Positions 34,158 through 43,959 of a stretch of DNA of 64,000 nucleotides are shown here, in pieces; the stretch's first letter is position 1; each line of letters starts with the position of its first letter. Origin of the DNA: Ovis canadensis (lineage: Eukaryota; Chordata; Mammalia; Artiodactyla; Bovidae); assembly GCF_042477335.2 (NCBI RefSeq), contig NC_091245.1, positions 110,332,501-110,396,500 on the forward strand, in the 5' to 3' direction. Under the pieces are notes generated by a model. It did no database searches, was not told the origin of the DNA, and saw nothing but the letters and a program-made list of their open reading frames with translations. The translations under genes were made by a program, and so were the position numbers.

Positions 34158-34229
<72 letters not shown>
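34158..34229. repeat. (AGC)24 microsatellite
   Basis: Twenty-four uninterrupted AGC units, grown from the BOV-A2 head. Likely length-variable. Confidence 0.93.
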
Positions 34230-34911
34230 TTAATACCTGGGCCTCTGACCTTCTTGCCACTATTACAGTTTTCCAGCAATGGTTATCAGCACTGATGACA
34301 TAGAGGCCCTGAGTTCAGCAGACTCAGGTAAAGAATGTATGAAAGACATTGTGGAGGTTAAGAATCATTTTCAATCTTTAAAATTTATGTAGCCCTTTAT
34401 ATAAATGAGTGCTGGGAGATTACAGGGAAAACTAAATTCATTACAGACAGCTTCATTAAAGAGAAGTCTTATACTCAGTTTTACAGGGTGGGAGTACATT
34501 TGAGAACTGTTGTATTTGATCTTGGTTATCAGCTCTGGGCAGAACTGTACTTCTCACACTCATTTAATCAGCACTGCCCAGCTTTCCTGCATCTCTTCTC
34601 AGTTATCAGATCTTCATTTCCTGGACTCAGAAACTCCAAGAGATATTTTATATACCCAAATTCTAAACTGTCCCCAATTTGAAACACTAAAATTCACATG
34701 CTTACTGTGGAATTTTAGAGTTCAAGTTTCTCAACTCATTTAACAACAAGGAAAAATACACTAATTTTAATGCAAAAAAATGTTTTCCTGTGGAGTAGAG
34801 GTCATCATTATTTTATTTTTAAGACTCTATTTTTGCTTCTCCAGAATGAGTTCTCATTTTAAGAAGCCTCCAATGTTTGTCTCCTAAATTTAAAATATTA
34901 AATCTTGTGAT

Positions 34912-34947
34912 TTAAGAAAAAAAAAAAGAAAGAAAGAAAGAAAGACT
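34912..34947. repeat. Poly-A / (AAAG)n
   Basis: A-run followed by about five AAAG units, next to the Bov-tA pair. Confidence 0.7.
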
Positions 34948-35002
34948 TCTTTGCAGTGAACAATATTCACTTTAACTCTTATTACCTCAGATTCTCCAAA
35001 GT

Positions 35003-35334
35003 TGTGCTGTGCTGTGCTTAGTTGCTCAGTCGAGTCTGACTCTATATGACCCCTTGGACCATAGCCTGCCAGGTTCCTATGCCATGAGGATGCTCTAGGC
35101 AAGAATACTGGAGTGAATTGCCATGTTCTCCTCCAGGGGATCTTCCCAACCCAGGGATTGAACCCAGGTCTCCTGCATCGCAGATGTTCACCATCTGAGC
35201 CACCAGGGAAGCCCATGAATACAGGAGTGGGTAGCCTATCCCTTTTCCAGGGGATCTTCCCAACCCAGGAATCAAACTAGGGTCTCTTGCATTGGCAGGC
35301 AGATTCTTTATCACTAGCACCACCTGGGAAGCCC
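35003..35334 (-). mobile_element. Bov-tA SINE with two tRNA-related units
   Basis: Two tRNA-like heads on the minus strand, near 35305-35334 and 35190-35214 (GGGCTTCCCTGGTGGCTCAG), are followed by one shared body, as in dimeric Bov-tA2-like elements. Confidence 0.85.
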
Positions 35335-35982
35335 CTTATTTAATATAATCTTCCCCAAATATCAGATAATAAATAGGTTGGTGAGGTGAAACACAGTGTA
35401 AGAGAACTTACCGCTCAATCCTCAGTAATGTGAATTAAAAAAAAAAAATCATGTAAGAAGTTCCACCAGCAGGTCAGCACGGTGATCTACCCTCTGAATG
35501 ATGTCCTTACTTTTGACCATCAGACTCTGCTGTCTGCTGTTTCTTTTCCTTTAGCTTTTCTCTCAATTTGAAATTGTTTTTATTCAACACACTGGAATAG
35601 CATGCACACATACACAGTTTAGCTAGTAAAATTACATTTGCAATTTGGAGTGAGAGTGTGTTTAATCTTAGACGGTTTTTAAGCAGAGTAGTAAAGCAAT
35701 AATATCTAAGTTTTAAGAAATAATGTAGTCAGTTGGAAGAGCAGACTGAGGGTGAGAAAGTGTGAAAGTTTCAGCTATATAAATTTTTTAGAGATAATGA
35801 TAAATGGCAATGGCATAAATGTAATTTATATAATATATATAAATGTCATTTATAAAAGACATTATGTGATAAATGATGATACAACAATAATAATCATAAT
35901 ATAACTTATAGATAATTTATAAATTATAATGATAAATAAGTGATAATGATAAACATAAATGGCAAGAATAAAATCTGAGGGA

Positions 35983-36195
35983 CTAGGAAAGTAGTAGACG
36001 GTAAATCTCCCTGAAGTGTGGGAGACTTGGGTTCAATCCTTTGGTCGGGAAGATCCCCTAGAGTAGAAAGTGAAAACTTACTCCAGTATGATTGACTGGA
36101 GAATTCTGTGGACAGAGGAGCCTGACATGCTACAGTCCACGGGGTGGCAAAGAGTCCTCAGATACAACTTAGTGACTAACACTTTCATTTTCTTT
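35983..36195 (+). mobile_element. Bov-tA SINE, diverged
   Basis: GGGTTCAATCCTTTGGTCGG and GACAGAGGAGCCTGACATGC on the plus strand. Confidence 0.82.
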
Positions 36196-36279
36196 TTCAG
36201 GAAAGTGATAAACAAAGTTTATATTTTAAGGCAGGACAAGAAAATTTCAACATAAAATTCTCTCTGTGTGTCCATTTGG

Positions 36280-36695
36280 GCATTCTGTCTCTCTCCCTAA
36301 TGTGCAGTGTGCACTTGGATTACACATCAAAGAGAACTTCGCAAAAATGGGAGTGTCTGCTGAGCAGTAAAGATCACTTCTTTTCCTCTCTTCTGACCCT
36401 AGCAATGTAACTCCTTTTAAAATAAATATTTTTATTTCCCAACTCTATGAAGAGTCATAATGACATGATGCTTGCTTTGTAAATGCTTACCTAGACTATA
36501 TATCCTTGTTGAACTTTATGTAATACATCAGCATGTCATTTGATACATGATCCTTTGTCTTGAAGATGTATCTGACTGTGCATTTGACCTCTAACAGGTG
36601 GAACAGTTCTCAGAGCTTTCTGAAAGTCTGTCTCCCTGGTTATAATGCTCAGTTTGGCTCAAATAAAATTCTCTTTATTCTTCTAAACTGGATTG
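36280..36695 (+). mobile_element. Possible LTR fossil
   Basis: A compact block ending in GGCTCAAATAAAATTCTCTT looks like the polyadenylation end of a retroviral LTR. No partner LTR or internal genes are seen. Family unknown; ends uncertain. Confidence 0.3.
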
Positions 36696-36699
36696 TTGA

Positions 36700-38460
36700 T
36701 TGAACTTTAATTGAGAAATAGATTATATAATACAAAATCTTCAAAAAGGGAAAACAGATAAGAAAACTGCATAATCCTTTCATATTCTGGAATTTTTGTC
36801 TATAAATTCTGGAACAATAATTGCACTTAGAAAATTATAGTTAAATAATTAGTCAATCAATCTGTAATTTTATACCTCATGTTTTATGAAAAACATTAAG
36901 AGTAGAACATTAAAGACACGCTATTTAATCACAGGAACACTTCTTGTTTCCTTTTTTTCTCTTTTTCCTTGTTTTCTTATGCCAAGTGCATTTTCTGATG
37001 ACATTCCTTTACTAGGACCTCTCCAGATACAAACTGTGTCTTTTCTCTCATGGTCTCTCTCTCTGTCTGAGTTCTTTTAGATAGCATTAGCCTCTTCTCA
37101 TAAGACCTTTCCCTTAACTTTTGTCTTTGCGTCTGATTCTTGAGAATCATAAGGTTTAGGGGTGAGGATGAGGGCATGGCTGTGGCATATTAGTGGGGAA
37201 GTAAGGCTGACAACCACAGGATTCCTGTAGGTGGGCTACAGAAAAGTGAAAATCTATTAACATTTGCACAGTCATCACCTTTATTATTGCATCACCACTG
37301 AGGTGTGGGCCCTGGAGAAAATCACCTTTCATGAAGCATGTATCAAGAGAAGGATTCACAAGAGAAAGAGCCCTCAAACAAAGTAAGATTTTTAAAAAAT
37401 AGAGTCTAGTATCCTGAAACCCAAGGGAGAAGAGGTCAAAAGGGAAGCACTGTTGTCCAATATGGTTGATCAATTGGCCAGAACAATCTGAATGCAGCAT
37501 GCTGATGCTGGTTTATTCACTAAACAGATATTTATTGATATTTCTGCTTCATTAATAAGTACTTTACATGTTATTACAATGAAACCAATGATTACATTTT
37601 TCAATGTCTCATGAAAAAATATTGATTAGCTAATTAATAGATTACTTATATTACTTTACTTTTCTTAGAGTCAAGGTTTTTGTTAGTTCATTTATTGCAT
37701 TTAAAATTTTCTTCAGTGAACTTCTTGTCCTGAGATTCTTTGCCATGGTTCTTAACTACCACAGAACTGCAACCAACTCCTTTATGGGGCTTCTCTCTAC
37801 GTCAATTTTAAAGAGGCCTATCCATTCTCTTCATTTCTAGTGGTCATCAATATTAATGAAGTTAATTTGGTGTTCAACAAATCAACCTCCACTAACTTGG
37901 CACATTGGCTCATTATAGTTAGATGCAGGCCTTAGTCCCTGTTATTGACCCAGATATGGAATTAATATTGTATGGTAATGCCAAGATAAAAATCATACAA
38001 GGGATTCATAATTGAACCTACTGAAAAACATCTAGACTGCTATTTATCAACACATGAACACTTGATTAGAAATTAGGATTATTCTTCAAGTATATTCATT
38101 ATAAATACCATAGAGAAAACTTAGTCTTATGAAGATGGTTGGTCAGTTACCATATCTTATAATCATGTGTCTTGACTATTAAAATTAAATTTTTACCCTA
38201 ATTATTTCCACAAGTTAAATTTATCTTGGAGAAATCGAGTAGCGGAAAACCGAATCAACAAAGTCTGATTCAAAATGTGTCAAATTGAATAAAGGTTGAA
38301 AAAATCTATTGAATTCAGTTATTAGTGAATTTTGTTTATTGGTGACCTTTGGGAGACCAGTTTCAACCAAAGACTGACAGAAAAAGACAGCTGGAAGAGA
38401 GTTGAGGATAAAAAGACTCTGACAATTATATAGGCTCCCAAACACTAGTTCTTATTTGAG
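36700..38460. other. Spacer 3' of OR6K2, nothing recognised
   Basis: AT-rich sequence without a recognisable gene or element. Confidence 0.4.
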
Positions 38461-38470
38461 GTCCCTGGTC

Positions 38471-39415
38471 TTACGAAAAAAAGATGTTAGCTTGACTCAT
38501 GTGCTTTTTTATGGCTTCCTTTATCTCTTTATTCCTCAGGCTATAGATAATGGGGTTGAAAAATGGGGACACAACTGCAAAGGCCAGAGCAATGGCTGTA
38601 TCCCAGAATAAGGAGTAGGTGGCAGAGAAGCGTAGGTACATGAGAGCCACACTGCCAAAGAAGAGTAGAAATACAGTGAGGTGGGAGATGCATGTGGAAA
38701 AGGCCTTGCGACGGCCCTCAGTGGAACGAATACGTAGAATTACAGCCACGATACCAATGTAGGACATGAAGATGAGCATCACAGCTGTAATAATCTCCAC
38801 TGCATGGACAACATCCACTACCTGAATCATGAGGATGGCTTGTGTGTCTGTGCAGGCCAGGCATAGTACTGGGAGGAAGTCACAGAAGATATGCTCTAGG
38901 TGATTAGAGCCACAAAATGGCAATGTGGAGATCCAGGCAATCTCAGGAAGGGGTGTGGCAAAACCACAAACACAGCAACCTAAAGTCAGCCAGGCACATA
39001 GCTTTGACGTCATGATAGTAGGGTAATGAAGTGGGCTGCAGATGGCCAGGTAGCGGTCAAAGGCCATAGCTGTCAAGAGACAAACCTCACTGATGCCTGT
39101 GGAATGGAAGAAATACATCTGCAGGAGACAACCATTTAGGGAAATGCTCTTCTCATGAAGCAGGCAAGAGAGCATCTTTGGTATGGTAGCTGTGGTATAC
39201 CAGATCTCCAGGAAAGAAAGGGCACTGATAAAGAAGTACATGGGAGTGTGGAGATGAATATTCAGCTGGACCACTGTGATGATGACCACATTTCCAACAA
39301 CAATGAATGCATAAATGAAGAGCAGTATAATAAAACAGATGACAGAATCTCTCCAGGAATAAGGGAAAGCGGAGAAGATAAACTCGTGAGCAGTGGTTTG
39401 ATTGGCATTCTCCAT
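38471..39415 (-). CDS. OR6K2: Olfactory receptor 6K2
   Basis: An intact, intronless class II olfactory receptor of 314 residues, acting as an odorant-binding GPCR in olfactory cilia through Golf. It has an N-glycosylation site N-Q-T at 5-7, G-N in TM1 at 41-42, P-M-Y-F-F at 58-62, and Cys96 and Cys178 for the extracellular disulfide. M-A-F-D-R-Y-L-A-I-C lies at 117-126, K-A-F-S-T-C at 237-242, and N-P-I-I-Y-S-L-R-N at 287-295. Sequence agrees closely with human OR6K2 as recalled, and the place beside SPTA1 supports orthology. The frame extends 24 codons upstream of the chosen ATG at 39415, but the chosen start matches the family (M-E-N-A-N-Q-T-T). The end is about nine residues short of the human one: after I-F-F-S the reading frame meets TAA, consistent with a one-base loss. 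The human protein has D-H-Y; here the G-protein motif is D-R-Y. Confidence 0.95.
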   Translation of the reverse strand: MENANQTTAHEFIFSAFPYSWRDSVICFIILLFIYAFIVVGNVVIITVVQLNIHLHTPMYFFISALSFLEIWYTTATIPKMLSCLLHEKSISLNGCLLQMYFFHSTGISEVCLLTAMAFDRYLAICSPLHYPTIMTSKLCAWLTLGCCVCGFATPLPEIAWISTLPFCGSNHLEHIFCDFLPVLCLACTDTQAILMIQVVDVVHAVEIITAVMLIFMSYIGIVAVILRIRSTEGRRKAFSTCISHLTVFLLFFGSVALMYLRFSATYSLFWDTAIALAFAVVSPFFNPIIYSLRNKEIKEAIKKHMSQANIFFS

Positions 39416-39641
39416 CTCCAGGTGAGAAATGAGGTTTTCAAATCCTATTGCACTCAAACTTTTTAGGCATTGTCTAGTACTCATCATAGGGTAAGTACAC
39501 TTACACTATGCCACCATCTGGATAAATCCTTGACTTGGGAGTGTAGAAGAAGAAAGAATATTCTATACTCCATAGATGCTTATAACTAAAACTGGAGTGT
39601 GGAAAAAAAAATCAATCAGAAAGCACAGCCAATAGATTAGA

Positions 39642-39722
39642 TTAATAATTCTCAAAATTTATCAAGCATCAGGATCACTTGGAGGGCTTGTTAAAACATA
39701 GCTTACTGGTCTTCATCCTGAG
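39642..39722 (+). repeat. MER5A-like DNA transposon fragment
   Basis: GCATCAGGATCACTTGGAGG, then GCTTGTTAAAACATAG, match the end of the old hAT-Charlie MER5/MER20 families. It lies 230 bp upstream of OR6K2. Confidence 0.6.
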
Positions 39723-39905
39723 AAAAGTCAAGGAAAAGGCAGTCACCTACAAGCCAAGAAGAAAGGTCTTGAAAGGAATCAACTCTTCCAAAATCTTGAT
39801 GTCAGATTTCCTAGCTTTCAGAACTGTGAGAAAATAAACTCTTGTTGTTCAAGTCACTTAGTCTGATACTTTGTTATAAAAGCTTTAGTAAATTAATATA
39901 CCATA
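39723..39905 (+). mobile_element. MaLR (MLT1-like) LTR 3' part, fossil
   Basis: CAGAACTGTGAGAAAATAAA, then CTTGTTGTTCAAGTCACTTA, is the familiar polyadenylation end of MLT1-type LTRs. An old, truncated relic. Confidence 0.55.
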
Positions 39906-40485
39906 CTTATACTCAGCACTCAACCAGTTTCTCTTGCTGACTTTCTTATTTCTTGGTTCTTCTAGATACCAACTTTATGCATTTTTGCATCTGTTGTCTT
40001 CTTATGTCTCAAACTTAATTAATCATTGAAATCTGCTTAACTTTTTTTCTGTTGTATTACCAATACATTTATTTCTTTTATCTTATCCCTAATTTGATGC
40101 TTAGTAATAATGCCTACACTATTGTAATAGATTACCAAAGGTTTCTATTTCCAGTGTATTTTTATACAAGCCTCTGTTTCCTCAAGACTGATCTTGCTAT
40201 AACATCAGTTTACTCATGTGACTCCCCTTCCATACCTATACTTAAGTTTTACATTCTCACCATGTTCTTCCTCTAAATTGTTTTTTCTTTAAAAAGAAAA
40301 AAATCTCAGCTCATCTAGGATAACATTTTTATAATCACTGCCAAAGGAAAAAAACCAGCTTCATTTTTGTCTGTCATAAGATTAATAATCTTATGGTACA
40401 TTAGGAAAGGGCACTTTATTAATGTTCTCTTATTTATATTATCTATAGATGTATGTTTTCATTGATTATGTGACTGAAAATGAAC

Positions 40486-40681
40486 ATGTTAACTGCTCAG
40501 ACATGTCTGACTCTTTGTGATCCCTTGGACTGTAGCCTGCCAGGCTCCTCTCTCCATGGAATTCTCCAAGCAAGAATACTGGAGCCATTTCCTTCTCCAG
40601 GAGATCTTCCCTACCAAGGATTGAACCCAGGTGTCTGTATTACAGGCAAATTCTTTACCGTCTGAGCCACCAGGATGCCCA
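40486..40681 (-). mobile_element. Bov-tA SINE
   Basis: Minus strand with GGTTCAATCC box B-like motif and CATGGAGAGAGGAGCCTGGC body. Confidence 0.86.
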
Positions 40682-40961
40682 CTTATGTGACTAAGGCCAT
40701 AAAGCTCCCAACTACATCATCTGTCTCTAGTATTGTACTGAAATGGCATTTTTGTTATTTCAGCAGAAAACAAAGCCGTTTTGTCTACTGTTGCTATGAA
40801 AAATTGTTCATTTCCAATCCGATTTATTAAACCTGCTGTTAATCCAAACACGTCACTTTCAGTTTCTGGTCTCTGAGCATTCCTGAAAGAAATCTCCCCT
40901 GCGTGAAATATACTCTTGTTCTTTACAAGCTCTACCTTCTCTTTAAACTAGCCAAATTCTA

Positions 40962-41043
40962 TTGGGTTGACCAAAAAAGTCATTCAGATTTTTCCAGAAG
41001 ATGTTATGGGAAAAACCCAAATGAACTTTTTTGGCTAGCCCAA
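40962..41043. mobile_element. Mariner-derived palindromic MITE
   Basis: 82 bp folding into one imperfect hairpin. The ends are TTGGGTTGACCAAAAAAGTC and its inverted partner ending AGCCCAA, with a TA dinucleotide on each side (40960-40961 and 41044-41045), the mariner target duplication. No transposase. Confidence 0.85.
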
Positions 41044-41158
41044 TACATGTGTCTTTTGCAATTTTAACAAGATAATTCCACATGTAATACAAATCACTGT
41101 ATTTCCTGTAATATTTATATGTCTATGTACCATTTCCTTTTACATTTTTTCAAGTGTT

Positions 41159-42716
41159 CTTTTTTTAAAAATTTTTATTTTTACTTTATTTTACTTTACA
41201 ATACTGTATTGGTTTTTCCATACATTGACATGAATCCACCACGGGTGTACATGCGATCCCAAACATGAACCCCCCTCCCACCTCCCTCCCTACAACATCC
41301 CTCTGGGTCATCCCCGTGCACCAGCCCCAAGCATGCTGTATCCTGCATCAGACATAGACTGATGATTTGATTCTTACATGATAGTATACATGTTACAATG
41401 CCATTCTCCCAAATCATCCCACCCTCTCCCTCTCCCTCTGAGTCCAAAAGTCCACTATACACATCTGTGTCTTTTTTGCTGTCTTGCATACACGGTCATC
41501 ATTGCCATCTTTCTAAATTCCATATATATGTGTTAGTATATTGTATTGGTGTTTTTCTTTCTGGCTTACTTCACTCTGTATAATCGGCTCCAGTTTCATC
41601 CATCTCATCAGAACTGATTCAAATGTATTCTTTTTAACAGCTGAGTAGTACTTCATTGTGTATATGTACCACAGCTTTCTTATCCATTCATCTGCTGATG
41701 GACAACTAGGTTGTTTCCATGTCCTGGCTATTATAAACAGTGCTGCAATGAACATTGGGGTACATGTGTCTCTTTCAATTCTAGTTTCCTCGGTGTGTAT
41801 GCCCAGCGGTGGGATTGCTGGGTCATGTGGCAGTTCTATTTGCAATTTTTTAAGGAATCTCCACACTGTTTTCCATAGTGGTTGTACTAGTTTGCATTCC
41901 CACCAACAGTGTAGGAGGGTTCTCTTTTCTCCACACCCTCTCCAGCATTTATTGCTTGCAGATTTTTGGATCGCACACATTCTGACTGGTGTGAAGTAGT
42001 ACCTCATTGTGGTTTTGATTTGCATTTCTCTGATAATGACTGATGTTGAGCATCTTTTCATGTGTTTGTTAGCCATCCGTATGTCTTCTTTGGAGAAATG
42101 TCTATTTAGATCTTTGGCCCATTTTTTGATTGGGTCGTTTATTTTTCTGGAATTGAGCTGCATAAGTTGCTTGTATATTTTTGAGATTAGTTGTTTGTCA
42201 GTTGCTTCATTTGCTATTATTTTCTCCCATTCAGAAGGCTGTCTTTTCACCTTGCTTATATTTTCCTTTGTTGTGCAGAAGCTTTTAATTTTAATTAGAT
42301 CCCATTTGTTTATTTTTGCTTTTATTTCCAGAATTCCGGGAGGTGGATCATAGAGGATCCTGCTGTGATTTATGTCAGAGAGTGTTTTGCCTATGTTCTC
42401 CTCTAGGAGTTTTATAGTTTCTGGTCTTACATTTAGGTCTTCAATCCATTTTGAGTTTATTTTTGTGTGTGGTGTTAGGAAGTGATCTAGTTTCATTCTT
42501 TTACAAGTGATTGACCAGTTTTCCCAGCACCACTTGTTAAAGAGATTGTCTCTACTCCATTGTATATTCTTGCCTCCTTTGTCAAAGATAAGGTGTCCAT
42601 ATGTGTGTGGATTTATCTCTGGGCTTTCTATTTTGTTCCATTGATCTATATTTCTGTCTTTGACAGTACCATACTGTCTTGATGACTGTGGCTTTGTAGT
42701 AGAGCCTGAAGTCAGG
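41159..42716 (-). mobile_element. L1-BT LINE, 5'-truncated
   Basis: The minus strand holds the last 1.56 kb of L1: ORF2 C-terminal part, 3' UTR and tail at the left end. CAAGTGTT occurs at both borders (41151-41158 and 42717-42724), a target-site duplication. Less decayed than the intron 16 copy, so probably younger. Confidence 0.9.
41513..42496 (-). pseudogene. L1 ORF2 C-terminal fragment, 327 residues open
   Basis: Continuous frame from L-D-H-F-L-T-P-H to the ORF2 end region, including C-W-R-G-C-G-E-K and L-W-Y-I-Y-T-M. Lacks the RT palm and endonuclease because of 5' truncation. Confidence 0.88.
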
Positions 42717-42729
42717 CAAGTGTTTTTGA

Positions 42730-43215
42730 TTTTTCCTATACATATCTGATCTTTCCCATAAGACTTGATGCCCCCAGTAGTAGTCCCTACATATTGTGAT
42801 TATTGCCTTTAAGACAGGGTCCTACAAACTGAACCAGTCTACTCATTCAAGAAAGAGCCTCTAAGCAGACCCAGACTCTGAGCAGAACTAATTGCTCATT
42901 CTGCTGAAAAGATGTGGCTAAGTAGAAGAAAGATAAAGAGAGATGGAAATCAAAAGGAAAAACTTAGATTTCTCCCAATGAACACTTCTCTATCTTTTCC
43001 AAATCTCAGTAAAATCTAGTAAAATTGTCAATGATATTAATGCCCCACAACAAACTGGAAATCTCACTTGATTCCTGAAACATTTCAGAAATCAGTCGCA
43101 ATGCTCATTTGTTGTTTGAAAGCCATCTGATAAGCTTTGGCCCCACTTGTACCCCTCCAATTTCTTGGGAAATTTAGCAACTGAAACATTTATGCTTTGT
43201 ACTAACTTGCTTATA
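42730..43215. other. Unique spacer
   Basis: No recognisable gene or element. Confidence 0.4.
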
Positions 43216-43217
43216 AC

Positions 43218-43292
43218 AGGGCTTCCCTGGTAGTTCAGACAGTAAAGAATCTGCTTGCAATTCAGGAGAAGTTCCTGATTCCTCCTTGCCCA
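43218..43292 (+). mobile_element. Bov-tA head fragment
   Basis: GGGCTTCCCTGGTAGTTCAG, then GTAAAGAATCTGCTTGCAAT; only the tRNA-related part remains. Confidence 0.65.
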
Positions 43293-43959
43293 GGCTTACC
43301 AATAGTTATTCACAGTTTCTACATGCACACTAGGGCTGTCTATTGTCCTGTGTAAGCGTTTTCCTTTCCCTAGATATCTCCCAACTCCCCCAAATTAGCT
43401 GATTTACTGACCTTGCTGCTGTTGGGTTCCGAACTTGGAATAAACATGGATGAAGACTATCTTTCCCTACCTTAATGTGGTCAACCATATAGAGCTACTG
43501 AGCCAAGCTTCCTTTGATCTTCTGCTATGTTTCTAACCTGAGTCTTCCACCCAAACTATATTTCCTTGATCAGTCAGTGATAAAGAGATCTGACTCTCCC
43601 TATGGAGCTCTCTCCTTCTACCCTGCCCATTTGTGTGCCCCTGTGTGTCTTCCTAAGCCTAGCTAGAATAGGAAGATGGACTCTCCTGAGAATACTACAC
43701 ACGTGATTTAAAATAAGTAGGAAAACAATCCTTCTTATAATAGTTCCAATTAGGAAAAAAGTTCAAGCTGGTAATTAGGAGAAGCCCAATTTGAGGTAAC
43801 TCAAATCCAGGACAAATGAGATAATCCAGGAGTCTGAGATATTGCAATAAGTGTGTTTCTGTTTATTTGTTTACTTTCTTTTTTATGGTGCTTCTGATTG
43901 GATTAACTTTTAAATAAATCAAAAGCTGAAATTCCAAGAGTCACATTTGAAGAATGTTA

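Noticed and set aside
34158-34229. Triplet array as a CRISPR-like or coding polyglutamine/polyserine tract
   Set aside because: There are no spacers and no flanking gene; it is the expanded head of a SINE.
39155-39466. 103-residue plus-strand frame
   Set aside because: Antisense shadow of the OR6K2 coding region.
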